DNA of 64,000 nucleotides from Pyxicephalus adspersus (taxonomy: Eukaryota > Chordata > Amphibia > Anura > Pyxicephalidae): assembly GCF_032062135.1 (NCBI RefSeq), contig NC_092869.1:43066140-43130139 (forward strand), written 5' to 3'. The translations under genes were made by a program, and so were the position numbers. Numbering within the stretch: the first letter of the stretch is position 1; each line of letters begins with the position of its first letter. Below are positions 24,545 to 36,780 of the stretch, piece after piece. The notes beneath the pieces are model-generated. The model had not been told where the DNA came from and made no database searches. It saw only the letters and a list, made by a program, of their open reading frames with translations.

Positions 24545-25285
24545 TCTACATTATTTTGACTTTTGTTCTTCCTCCTCTTCTACACTCCATATGGTGACTC
24601 TTTCACATCTCCTTCTGCTAACTCTCTTCTCCGACAAATGCCTCTGTCAGCTCTCTGCTGTCTCATACCTCCTCTCCTCTTCTTCCTCTACCTGCTGTCC
24701 CTTTCTCTGTCACCTCTTCTATTTCTCTTCCTTCTGTTTCCCTTCCTTTATTTTACCCCTTCTCATCATCCTCTTTCACATCTGCAATTACACCCTCTCC
24801 TCCTTTTTCTCAGTTACCCCTACTCCTCTTTATCTCTTCTGTTACCCCCGCTTCTCTGCTCATTCAACTCTGTCTTATTCTGTTACCCCCTTCCTCTTGC
24901 TTCATGCTCTCATTCTTTGTTACCCACTGTTCCCCTCCTCCTCTCTCCACTCTTTCTTCCTCTGTGAGCCTTTATGCTCCTTCTCCCTTATCCACTCTTA
25001 CTCCTTTTTCTATTTCTGCCCTTTTTTTTATTCTGATTTACCCCAACTCTTCCACTTCCCTCTCTTCTGTTGTTACCCCTTTGCTCCTTCTCTCTTTTCA
25101 TACTCTCATCTTCTGTTACTCCTCTCCTCCTCCTCTCTTCATTCTCTTATCCTCTATTACACTCTTTCATCCTCTCCTCTTTTTTCGGCCTCTGTTACCC
25201 CCTTTTCTCCTGCTCTATTTTGGCTTTATTCCTCTATTACTCCATCTCTTGTTCCTCCCAATATCCCAACATTTCAGTTAGTCTA
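24545..25285. repeat. Pyrimidine-rich degenerate tandem tract
   Basis: Almost pure C+T on the + strand for 700 bp, with recurring 'tctgttacccc' and 'ctcctcctctcttcat' blocks at about 45-60 bp spacing. The bias against purines opens long frames on the + strand (up to 235 residues, Ser/Leu/Pro-rich). They are compositional artefacts. Confidence 0.85.
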
Positions 25286-26340
25286 TGTCTTCTGCTGAGG
25301 GTTAGACGGGGATCCCATCTGGGGTTGCAGGGGGCAGACTCGGCTTTCTAAAACAATTATCTTTGTTTTGGTAACAAGTTTAGAGCCCAGGAGCTGAGCT
25401 ATAGATACGAGCTGGGGAATGTCTTTTGTATGAGACGACTGCTGATTATAATGGGTGCCAACCAATCTGTACATATATTGTGGCAGCTGGATGGAGATGA
25501 TATGTTGTCATCATGAGATCGGTGGGAGGGTGAGGCTGTGTACGATTGATACTTGTGGGGGAATTCTTTATAACATATGATTCAATAATCTCCGACATTG
25601 TAAATTTGCTTATTAAATTAAAATGTATAGTAGCCAATGACAACCAATCTCTCCTTATCCTGAATGTACAGCAGGGACATTCCATTTCTTGCAACTCCAA
25701 AAATATAAAAAGCCAGAGGAGGTGACAGGAGCTTTCAATCTAAATACTATTGCGAGGGGAGAAGTAATTACACCCAAAACTACAGGGCACAGGAGCTTAC
25801 AATCTATGGTTCGTGGTGGACAGGAGGAGCAGAATTATTTAAAAGCTGTCGGGGACACAGCTCTTCTGTGTATCAGAAATCATAATCCTTGTGAAAAGCT
25901 TCAGCAGGTGTTGTCGCCCAGCCACATTGTGAAGCACTTTGTGGAGATTTTTTCCCCCTATAATTAGGATTCGTCCACTGTGGATCCTACATAGTGGCTC
26001 CAATGTAATCTGCATGTAATTATACAGGAGAAGCCCGGCAGGTGGAAGGATGGAGATGTATAGAGTGTAATGGCACCGGCTGGCAGATTGCCCCCCTTGT
26101 GGTTTCACATGTTTGATATCATGTACATTGGTGACACATCGTTATCCCTGCACTCTATGAATGTCAATGAACACAGAGGCCAATAATGACAGGGTGAAAT
26201 TGTTCTGTGATTTGTCTGTAGATCATTTGCAGTCCGGGTTCCTGTGTATGAAAATGTTGGTGTATGTTTTATTATTGAAAACAGATATGTGCGGAAGAGA
26301 TTCTGATTCCCTTCAGTGCAGCAATCTTGATGTTACCACC
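25286..26340. other. Intron, no gene seen
   Basis: Single-copy DNA. The stretch 25680-25930 contains 'caggagcttacaatctatgg', a string related to the 3' part of frog SINEs in reverse orientation, so an old repeat may be present; boundaries cannot be set. Confidence 0.45.
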
Positions 26341-27010
26341 TTTACCACTGGTGCCCACACTCCACTTGTGTCTGTCTCCGGTGCGTGCACTTCACTTGTG
26401 TCTCTGTCTCCATTGTGCATACTTCACTTGCGTCTCTGTGTTCAGAGTGCCCACTCTACTTGTGTCTTTGTGTTCAGTGCTCGCACTCCACTTGTGTCCC
26501 TCTTTCCAGTGTGCACACTCCACTTTTCTCTGTCTTAAGTGTGCACACTCCACTTGTGTCTCTGTTTTCAGTGCTCTCATTCCACTTGTGTCTCTGTCTC
26601 CAGCGATCACTTCACTTGTGTCTGTCTCCAGCACTCTCACTCCACTTGTGTTTTGTCTTCAGTGCTCCCACTTCACTTGTGTCTATGTCTCCAGTGTGCA
26701 TACTTCATGTGCGTCTCTGTGTTCAGAGCGCACTGTCCACTTGTCTCTGTCTCCAGTGTGCACACTCCACTTGTGTCTCTGTGTTCAGTGCTCGCACTCC
26801 ACTTGTGTTCCTCTTTCCAGTGTGCACACTCCACTTGTCTGTCTTAAGTGCGCACACTCCACTTGTCTCTGTGTTCAGTGCGCACGCTACACTTGTAGCT
26901 CTGTTGCCAAAGCACTCACTCTGCCTGAGTCCTTCTGTCTCTGGTGCACACATTCTTCTTGACATCTTCCGTGTGCACACTCCGCTTGTTGTCCTCTGAC
27001 TCCAGTGCAC
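26341..27010. repeat. Minisatellite, ~33-39-bp unit ('ccacttgtgtctctgt')
   Basis: About 18 copies of a unit containing 'cactccacttgtgtctctgt' plus 'ctccagtgtgca' or 'gttcagtgctcg'. Unit length alternates because two subtypes are mixed. Open frames of up to 211 residues (+) run through it because stops are rare in the unit; no gene is inferred. Confidence 0.92.
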
Positions 27011-30000
27011 ACATTTCCCTTTGCCCCTCTGACTCCGCTAGCTATCGCTAATATGTCCTGTCACCACTGTACTGGACTGCCAATGCTGTCCCCCTGTTGC
27101 TGCTCCCAATCTTTTGTTCCCTTTATTAGAAGGGTAAACAAGCGTAGAGTTCAGAAAGCACTTAAGCCAGTCTCCAGGAGATGCTCTAGCATTCACATAC
27201 TGATCTGGGGCTCCTGCGGTTCGTGTATACATGGCTGTCTTTCATTCTGTCACTGTGTGAATAATGATCAGTTAATTGCAGCTTGTGTGCAAAGTCGTTA
27301 ATTAGCTTCCTGTGATCACTTTGTCTGTTCAGACTATTGAATAGAATTCTGCGTGTTCGATGAAGAGATGACAAGGGGTTAATAAAAGCCATGGACAGTG
27401 GCGCCCCCTGCTGCCTGGTGCCCCCCTCCCTGTCTCCTCCAAACCGTTATTTATCTCCTTTGATAAAGTGACAACATCATTATGGACTGCTCACAATTGG
27501 AGAGCGAGGAGATTTTCTGGATAATTTAACATTTTGTCAGGCTAATATTTTTCCCGATGCGCCAATGTCTCTCCTCGCAGTTAATAGCCCTCACGGGCTG
27601 CGTCTTGTGTCATGTCTGAGCGAAGGGTTAATGGATGTCACATGTGGAGAGAGGTCTCAGAAGTGACCGGGGGACGCTGTGTTTTTCATGCGTCAATAAG
27701 AGCAGCGATGGCGAGATTGCTGTGGGCACCATGAACGCTCCTCAGCATTAATTAGACCCGGAGCTCCTTTGTAAAACATGCAGCAATCTCGCATTCATAA
27801 TTACACGCCGACAAGCTGATTATTTGTATTTACTTTTTCCAGTACCAGACTAGCCGCCTCGCAGTATATATCAAATAATGGCATTGTTTATTGATGGGTG
27901 AGGTGGCTTAGAGAATGATATATTATGGATCATTGGTGGAGTCTGTTGTGCTGGATGACACCAGGCTTGCAGTGAGAGTGGCTAACCTATGACTCATGTG
28001 CTAAAGTTAGTGATCCTTTGTATACATACTATTTAGAAAAGAGGGGGCGGAGCAGTGCGCACCTTTATCATGCCAAACATGCAGCAGAGAGACCTCAAGA
28101 GCCTGTACATGGCCCAACAAATCTGTTAAAGAATTCCTGTGTTTATGGTTCCTTAACTTTACTGTATTTTTTTTAACTAGGTCCATATTAAAAGACTGTC
28201 TCTGGTCAGAAGAGAATTTGCACCAATCCCCAGCATATAAAAGACCCCAAATTCTCACTAAATCTACAGTGATCACTCTCGATTGGGTTCGTCTCTCTGT
28301 GGTGTGCAACCCGACCTGTATTTAAATGATAGACACTACAATTAAATTTATTGTATGTTGTGTGTATGGGCTTGACGGGGTGCCTGGAATACTGCAATCA
28401 CTGCCCAGCCTTTTGTCTGAAAACTCCTGGGAACTTTGGTGGAAACAGTTTAGTGACAGTCAGTTTGTGGGGACTCCAGGTGCACATCCCCCAAGACTGG
28501 GACTTGCAGGTTGTCCTATTATTTACCCTAAATATGGGATTACCTAGACTGCTTGCTAGCCCCCACCTAATACTTAAGTGAGACTCCTGGGGCAACCTTC
28601 TGTTTTCTTCAGACTACAACTCCTGTAGCTTCATAATGCAAAAGTCAGAATATGGCATCCCCAGCTGTGCTCTTACTTGAATTTTGTACAGGAAAACTTC
28701 CATTTTTAGGTGTTACAACTGTTGTGTTTGATTTTGTGGTTTTAGCAGTTAGTACCTCATTTTGAAGCATTTTAGCACATACACGCTAAAGTTTTTTTTT
28801 ATTTTTATCTCCAGAACAGAAGCTGGTAAGGATCTATAAAAAATCCAGCTTGTATAACGGCATTGTTATGGCATTTTCTCCTCACTGAAATATCAATTGT
28901 TAATGTGCTCTTTCCCTGCTCCCGGGACCCGCTGAAACTGTCTGTGTGATATTGTAACTGTAAATTTTCTTCTCTGTCGACACTGAACTAATATCTGCGG
29001 ACAAGGTTTCACTGGACTTGTGTCGTGACATGATGACTCCTGGCCTGTGCAGAGGAGAACCTCTGGTCCACATGTCACCAGGAAGTAAAATTCATGGAAC
29101 AGTATTTGGTTTGTTTTGTTAACCCACGTTTTGCATTATTTCATGCATGAACATGTGGTGAAGGGTGCACACATAGTCGTTTCTGTGCTCACCGCTCCTG
29201 TGTGCATGGTTATAGTGTTAAACTTTAGAAGAAGAGCCCTGAAAAAATAAGTTTCCTTTATCACCTGAGAGTTCAGATCTGGGCTTTTGGTGAGGTTACC
29301 ACAGTCTAATGTTGGTTTGGAGCGTCCATACAAGGTGACCACCATTTCACCGCATTCTGTACAGAAAATCATCCTATTGGGGTTCCTTTTATTCCTTGTA
29401 CTGTTGACTCTGCAGGATCCAGCCTTTTGCTGCAAAGAAATTCATGCAGCGCCTCTTATTGGTGTAATCTACGCTGAATAGTTCAGCGTCCTACCCCAAT
29501 CAGATGAGCAATCCGGCACTGTTTTTCGGACACAAAGTTTTACGTTTAGCTTTCAACTCGTATTAGGGCTGTGCGTCACACGACGCCTCCATCCGCACGC
29601 GCTCTCAGCATTCGCAAAGCAGCCTGCTTCTTTGTGGAAAAGTCTCTTCATCCCATTTCCAGAGATCAGTGAATAGAGGAAGACGATTATGGCAAACAAA
29701 CATTTGTTAATTGAAGAAAATAATACAATAAAGTAATTAGACGATGGACAAAGCTCCGGCGGAAGAGATTTCGGGGCCACATGTGTGGGAATGAGCGTCC
29801 CTCAAACCTGCAGTGACGGGAGAGGTGGCTGTGGCACTCGGCGCATTGTCTGCCGCCAGATAAGGGGATTAGTCGGGCTTATTTGTTTTCATGCTGGATT
29901 TAGCTAATTCTGCATTACAAATGGGCTGCTGGAGGTAGCCGGGAGATTGTGCTGCTTTGCCAGGAGCTGCACATCGCTCGTACACCAGAATCTCTCCATC

Positions 30001-30974
30001 GCGGCAGGTGACCTCATCTCCAACCATCTTCCTAAACAGAGCTGGCATCTCCAAATACCACCGTATGCGGGCGCTGGGCACCTTTCTCTTCACATCTTCC
30101 TCCAGCCAGAGCCAGGTGACGTTTTATAACCACAGCAGTTACAACGCATTAAAAGCTGCAAGACGCAAGATGGTAATGCTCAATGGCGCCTTCCAGCCTC
30201 TAAAAGAAGACTCTACAAGTTTCTATTTTTAGATGTTTCTGAATTCCATCAGTTTTTTTGAAAATATATTTACCAAGATGTGATAAGGTTACAATGTCAT
30301 ATTTGTACTTTTTCTCCACCATATTTTGTCCATCCTGTGCTTCCTATTTGCTAGCCCTGCTCAAGGTAATACTCTCCATCATATGGACCATATAACCGAA
30401 GATTAAATATTTTGGAATCCAACACTAGTAAAGTACAGAAGCTACATTCACTCAATATTCTTGGATGTTTACCCAGGCAGCTAACTGAGTCACCTAAAAA
30501 GTGACTTTGTAAAGAATCTCGAAGTGAAAGCTGTAATATATTCTGCTGAATGATTTTTTAGATGATATGAGGTGGGCTCAGCTGGTGGCACCAAGGTTTG
30601 TATTTGGTTGGTGAGTTTAGGGTGCAGAGTCCCTATCATCTTCTGCAAGTTGCACTATATACTCCGCATATCTGGATTCATCAATGTTACTTTATGCAAA
30701 CAACCCAAATAGGTGTTTCACAAATGTCTACTCATGTGCCAGTGTCTGTGCAGGATGCATTTATGTGGAGCTTAATCTTAAAGATGGCAGCATCTGCATT
30801 TCCATCATGAACTATTTATGGTAATGGTACCCTAAATAGAGCATGTGTGGCATCTCCAGGTGTAGTAAGTATGGCAAAAATCGGCGAAGTAGTTTCATGG
30901 TGACCACATCTTCCATGTAGAAACCTGAGCAGAAGTTTTTAAAGACACATCATAATATTGGCAGTGTTCTCCTC
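27011..30974. other. Beta intron; candidate conserved elements 27430-27890 and 29560-30130
   Basis: No exon found. Two blocks stand out as non-repetitive, CpG-containing and studded with homeodomain-like ATTA sites: 27430-27890 ('cagcattaattagacccgga', 'cattcataattacacgcc') and 29560-30130 ('catttgttaattgaag', 'aaagtaattagacgatgg'). They resemble typical developmental enhancers, but only cross-species alignment can show conservation. An open frame at 29957-30232 has no known similarity. Confidence 0.4.
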
Positions 30975-31130
30975 CCTAGCCCCTTTTAGCTGGAGGCATT
31001 ATCCGGCACTTTTAGTAACCACCCAGCTGTTTTTGGATGGTTACTAAACAGCTGGGTCACATTACAGGGGCTGCCAACCGCCTAAAATTTCTTCCCATCC
31101 AGTTTAAAAAAAATGTTTGCACTGAGCACT
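30975..31130. mobile_element. Short inverted-repeat-containing dispersed element, copy A
   Basis: Shares its order of motifs with 61725-61890: 'agcccctttt', 'agtaaccac', 'ctgtttttggatggttacta', 'agctgggtcacattacagg', 'cttcccatccag' and 'tttaaaaa'. The 'agtaacca' and 'tggttact' strings form an internal inverted repeat. Two diverged copies in one window mark it as a dispersed repeat, probably a non-autonomous (MITE-like) frog element; the family is not named. Confidence 0.75.
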
Positions 31131-32964
31131 GATTGGGGTTTTGAGAATTTGTTGACCCTAATTATTGGATATGGCCGCACTTTATTCATATTATTCCTGC
31201 ACTTTGTGATGTGCTTCATGTTCATTTCTTACCATCATTGGCTTTGTTTCATGATTTACAATCACATAATTATATTTTGTGTATAATAAAAGCCAATATA
31301 TAGGGGTCGGATATCTCCCGTGAGAGTCCTTGCAAGTCCCCACTATATACAAGGACTGCGTGAAATAAAACGTCAAATTAGAGCCATAAATTGGGGCAGA
31401 TGCCGATATCTGAGGGGGCCAAGTGCACAGAGATAGAGAATAATTGAGGTTTATCTTCTTGTCACTACCAGTCTGGGATATAATACTGAGGCCTCCGGAA
31501 TATATCTTCCTGTGGTGCAGAGGGGCTCACACTCCAATGTCCTCACTCCATAAGCACAGAGGTAGATGCTAGGATTAGTTTTGGACAGGCATGTATCCTT
31601 CCAGAAATGTTTGGGGTATTTAAAGCGTTCAGAACAATAAATAGATGGGGCCTCTTCTGGAATAGGAGCAGGATCCCAGCACTAAAAGGCCATGATATAG
31701 CCCTAGCTCCAATTATATAGACGGTGTGATGCTTCAGTGATCACAAATGCACAATTTACATAGATTAGTGTCATTGTTGCAGATATTTCCCCTCCCTTCT
31801 TGTGTGGTCCTTTGCCTGTCACAGAGGCAGACCGATAGCCTTTCTTAGCTGTATATCTAAAACCTTGAAGCATGGCTCCCTTATGTATCTTCAAAGCTTT
31901 CAGGGCATGTCTGCTAATTCAACTTTTAGTACTTCTGTGCAGGACTGCAACCTTTTGTTACATGAGTCTTATCTCTTAAGAAGCATAGGGGCAGGCTCAC
32001 TGCTGCAGGCTCAGTGGATTGTTAAGAATTAAAATGCAACAATGTCTGCAGATTGTCTTGCTTGGGTGAGAGTTTCAGAAGTTTGAAGTAAGAGATGTAG
32101 GGATTCAGCCATCGCTGACCCCTTACCATAAGTTCCAGTTTCCTGGCTGTCCCTGACTTTGATAATTCACTGAAAGCATTGAAGCCAGAACATCGCCATG
32201 AAGTTAGGTGGAGAGTAGCAGTGATGGCCTATGTATTGCTCTCATTAAAGGTCCATGTATGGTTGGTGTGTACCTTTTGTGGTGCATATGTCCATTTATT
32301 TACCCGTTTAACTTGTGATGTCACCTGTGCCTACTTCTGACCTGGCTTCCCATTGGTGGGAATATATTAGTATTATCCTTGTGCTTCTGAGCTGTACCTG
32401 TTCACAGGTTGTATTCTATACATCACTGTTTGTCAGTTTGCACTTATGTGATTCTACCAATTGCCGTTCAGGGACTTTGAAGCCATTGGATGGCCAACCA
32501 TTGCCCTAGGTTGGTTTTGTGCATATTCTGTACAGACCAAACATCCTAATACTTCCCAGGAAGAAGCATGGGATGGTACCAGATTTGAAAATCAGAGCTT
32601 CCAGATATAGGGAATGTGCATGGATATTTACACATTACATGGCTGAATTATCTTCAGAGTGGAAAATAGAATAAATATTCCCATTTCACAGATCATTTTC
32701 ACTGCTGATGTCAGTCACGACTTTTCTTAGGCGAATGAACGATCAACATGGAATTGTGTGTGCATTGTGTGTGGGGGGATTTAGTAAACCTGCTGCAAAC
32801 CCCCGTTTTTGGGCGTCTTCCAGTGTTAACCCTGCGTTTTAATTTGCAAGCAAGGTCATAGATAATGCTCATAAATGTGCCTCAAGGAAACGTCCTGGTG
32901 TAGATTAGCCTATTGGAATGCATGAGTATTTCAAACATGGGCTTTTAAAGCCTCAGGTTAAACG
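31131..32964. other. Beta intron, no feature seen
   Basis: Single-copy AT-leaning sequence without recognisable exon, RNA gene or tandem repeat. Confidence 0.5.
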
Positions 32965-34100
32965 CTGGGGTACTGTCCAAGGTGTTTTCTTTGGATGGAC
33001 TGTGCCGGGGACACAGGAACTGTCCAAGGTACTTCCTTTGAATGGACTGTGGGGCGAGCACAAGAACTGTCCAATGTGCCTTCTTTGGATGGCCTGTGCT
33101 GAGGACAAAGGAACTGTCCAAGGTGCTTCCTTTAAATGGACTGTGCTGAGAGTACAAGAACTGTCCAGTGTGCCTTCTTTGGATAGCCTGTGCTGAGGAC
33201 ACAGGGACTGTCCAAGGTGCTTCCTTTGGAGGGACTGTGCTGAGGACACGGGAACTATCCAGGATGTTTTCTTTGAATGAACCATGCTGAGGACATGGGA
33301 ACTGTCCAATGTGCTCTCTTTGGACAGACTGTGCAGCGAGCACAAGAACTGTCCAATGTGCTTTCTTTGGATGGCCTGTGCTGAGGACACGGGAACAGTC
33401 CAATGTGCTTTCTTTGGATGGCCTTTGCTGAGGACACGGGAACAGTCCAATGTGCTTTCTTTGGATGGCCTTTCGGGAACAGTCCAATGTGCTTTCTTTG
33501 GATGGCCTTTGCTGAGGACACGGGAACAGTCCAATGTGCTTTCTTTGGATGGCCTTTGCTGAGGACACAGGAACTGTCCAAGGTGCTTTCTTTGGACAGA
33601 CTGTGCAGCGAGCACAAGAACTGTCCAATGTGCTTTCTTTGGATGGCCTGTGCTGAGGACACGGGAACTGTCCAAGGTGCTACCTTTGAATGAACTGTGC
33701 TGAGGATCCGGGAACTATCCAAGGTGCTCTTAGAATAGATTGTGCTTAGGACACAGAAACTATCCAAGGTGTTTTCTTTGGATGGACTGTACTTAAGACA
33801 CAGAAACTGTCCAAGGTGCTTTTTTTTGGATGGACCATGCTGAGGACGCCAGAGCTGCCTGGGGTGCTTCCTTTGGATGGCCCGTACTGAGGACACCGGA
33901 AGTGTCCAAGGTGCTTCCTGTGGGTGGACTGTGCGGAGTACACAGAAGTTGTCCCAGTAAGGTGTTCTCTGTGAGGGGACTGTGCTTAGAACATGGAATG
34001 CCTCTAAGTTTGTCTCTGTAGAATGATTCAATTTACTGAGGACGAGGGAACTGTCCAAGGTGCTCTCTTTTTATGGGAACTGTCCAAGACACTTTTTTTT
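32965..34100. repeat. 48-bp minisatellite, about 23 copies
   Basis: Units read 'gaactgtccaaggtgctttc' then 'tttggatggactgtgctgag' and 'gacacagg', 48 bp in all. The block 33300-33690 is nearly homogeneous; the ends are more diverged, and one unit at about 33460-33490 is truncated. Since 48 is divisible by three, both strands carry long open frames (up to 267 residues on the minus strand) that translate the repeat. Homogeneous centre and diverged edges is the pattern left by unequal exchange. Confidence 0.96.
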
Positions 34101-36437
34101 CCCTTATAGAGGGAACTGTTTAGTGCTGATCCTGTATCATTATACATATCCCTGACCTCTGAGCAGTGCCAAACACAAAGGTGGAAAAGGTGAAGAGTCC
34201 TCGGGAGCGACCTGTCAGATTGCCCGTTTCACCTCCACAGATAATCCGCCAGGTGATGTGTCTTGAATCTTGGCCAAAGCAGGTAGCTGGGAGATCTGCT
34301 GATGAGTTTGACAGACTGAGGGCTGATGTGTGATGAAGGTAATGATTAGAGGTAATTTGCTGTGCGGAGTATCTGTCAGCGTCTAATGAAGCAAGAACTC
34401 CTTTTCGTCAGGTGGACCCAGAGAACGTCTTTGGTGGGAGGAGAATAAAATCAGGCCAAAAAAAGAAATTGCTCTAATTGAGACTCTGAAGAGATAAATG
34501 GCAAAGTTTGGAACAGCTGGAAGCTGCTTTGAAAGGAAAGTTTAAGGCTTATTTATCTTCTCAGGTGGTCCGTGGTTGTCATAGTGACACTGCCAGGAGA
34601 TACCAGGGGGAAATAAGTGTCAAGGTTTTTCTGTGGACATCTGAAGGGGTGGGGGTGTTATTCGGGAGGGGGACACAGATTTCAGGATGGTGAAAAGAGG
34701 TAGCAGATTCCTAGAGGACGGCGTTGGAGCCAAGATACAACCTGACATATGGAGAGGAAGTAATGCCGAAATAAGAAGTCGTGTCACCAGAGGAGTCACG
34801 GGATATCTAGGCAGCACGATTTCATTATGCCCTGATATCCAGTATATATTTCTCCATCCGCTGCTGTGTGGTTTATGTGTAGAGCTCAGAGAACAGCTGG
34901 AATACAGCAACTACAATATCACTAAATTTAGGCCCATACTGAGCTTTATATTCTCAGATGAGAGAGATGAAACCAAAATGCCACAGTTTCATGTAAACCT
35001 TTCTCCACAATGGAACGCTTTGCCTCGCTGCAAACAAATCCACAAAAATTATCTTATTAGAACAGCTTGGTGCTGCCCAGTTTTCTGTGTGGAGTCCAAG
35101 ATGTCATAACCTGCACTTTTCTATCATTTCTGTGCGTATCTGTCAGGAGGAATTCATAATACCCCCATGTCATCCCATAGATCAGTATGATAAGGACACG
35201 GCAAAGGATTCCCAGAGGACTGCGGGGTAACCAATCAGACTATACAGCAGATGCTGCCTACTGTGAGGTTGACTCACTGAAACAGATTCAGCCAGGAATC
35301 ACTACAGATCTTGGCTGTGGTCACAAATGTAGACACCAATCAATCCCTGCTGCAGTCTCACACCTTGTGACTTGCAAAATGCTTCCTCCTACGTGCAGCA
35401 GACTGACCTCCCTCAGCCTAGGCAAAAAATCATAAATTCAGATGTGTAAGGTTATGGACAGGTTCACTTTAAAACTCTGATCTGTGAAAGCATCTTGCAG
35501 CATCTGCTTAGATTACAAATCAGCAAACTGATTTGTGATTGGCCTTCTATTCAATCATTTCCAGTTGTTTCATCTCTGAACCTCTAGCAGGTTACGGCAC
35601 CCAGCGGAAGCATGTGTTGTACAATTTTCAGTCAGTTAAGCCAATCAGCATTCATATGATGATCATGGGTGGACAATTGGCAGGAGATTTGTGTGATTCC
35701 AGGAGTCAGCCAATCATTTTCTGTGCCATAGCTGTAGGATAGAATTCCTCCAGAGGGGAGCCCCTGAACCCCTCCTATAAGCTGCAGCAATTTAAACAAC
35801 AGATCTCCTTCATTTCTGAACTTTTCTCTTTGACTGCCTTTGTTCAATCATCTGTGTGTGTGTGATGTGTCCTGGCCCCCCTCCTCGTATCCTATATATC
35901 TCCTGGTGCAGCTTCTTATGGAGCAGCTCCTGGGTCCTCTGTAGTCATCCTGTTATCTCTCTCCCTTCGTCTTTTGTCTTTTCCTCTCTTATTCAGTCAG
36001 CGCATCAGAATTACTGATTAATTAACTTCAAACAGCCGAAGCCTTTGAGGCAGCGAGCTGATAAATGTTGGAGTTTGGCTGACAGCGTCGGATATTGTCG
36101 GGGATCTGTGGGAGTCGCTGAGATGATACCGCAGATTATCATGCAGTTTACAATGATTATTTTACAAGTTCCTGGAAAAAGATTTTCCTGTCAGCAAGCA
36201 AAAGGGAAATTGTTTAAATGAACCCATTACCCCGAAGGTGAGCTCCGCTCCCGAGCCCATTAGAAAAATATGCTTCGCCATCCTGATCAGTCTGCAACAG
36301 ATAACATGCATGTCACACCTACAATAGTCCTGTTATATATGATGTGTGCGTCATAGACCCAGGGAACAATCGTGATGATGGGTGATGCCAATGATGCAGA
36401 ATGTACATCCTGGCTGTGAGCGGATCCGTGTATTGTT
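34101..36437. other. Beta intron; open frame 34687-35109 and candidate conserved elements
   Basis: A 140-residue frame (+, 34687-35109) is the longest non-repetitive frame in the window, but it has no recognisable domain or splice context, so I leave it uncalled. About 34140-34500 and 35990-36330 look like possible conserved non-coding blocks ('gattaattaacttcaaacag', 'cagtttacaatgattatttt'). Near 35455 'ggacaggttcactttaaa' resembles an element end also hinted at near 19130, in opposite orientation. Confidence 0.4.
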
Positions 36438-36780
36438 GGGCAGTATGGTGGCTCAGTGGTTAGCACTCTGGCCCTTGCATCTCTGGGTCCCAGGTTTGAT
36501 TCTCGGCCAGGACACTATCTGCATGGAGTTTGCAGGTTCTCCTCGCATTTCTGTGGGTTTCCTCTAGGTACCCTGATTTCCTCCCACATTCCAAAAACAT
36601 GCAGTTAGTTAATTAGATTCTCCCTAAAATTTACCCTTAGACTGTATTAAAGACATATGACTATGGTAGGGACATTAGATTAGGGGGGCCTTTCAGGGAC
36701 AGCAAGTGCCCTGACTGGACTTTGTAGAGCACTGCATAAAATGTTATCTCTATATAAACACTGTGCACGAATAATAATAT
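36438..36780 (+). mobile_element. V-SINE-like tRNA-derived SINE, near full length
   Basis: The head has an A box (TGGCTCAGTGG within 'ggtggctcagtggttagcac') and a B box ('ggtttgattct'), as in a tRNA-derived Pol III promoter. Next comes the conserved V-SINE-type centre ('gcatggagtttgcaggttct', 'tttcctcccacattcc') and then the tail ending 'tatataaacactgtgcacga'. It differs from the other copies by point changes and small indels, so it is old. The same orientation as the host gene means it is transcribed in sense within the pre-mRNA. Confidence 0.92.

Noticed and set aside
24591..25298. 235-residue Ser/Leu-rich frame as a membrane protein
   Set aside because: It lies in a pyrimidine-only tract, where stops are rare and hydrophobic codons are forced by composition.
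32945..34058. Minus-strand frames of 227-267 residues as a repeat protein gene
   Set aside because: They translate the 48-bp array in three overlapping frames at once, as expected of a period divisible by three.
34687..35109. 140-residue non-repetitive frame as a new gene
   Set aside because: No recognisable domain, no promoter or splice support, and a frame of this size is not unexpected by chance in 64 kb.
36438..36510. tRNA gene at the SINE heads
   Set aside because: A and B boxes are present, but the cloverleaf is not intact and they continue into a SINE body.
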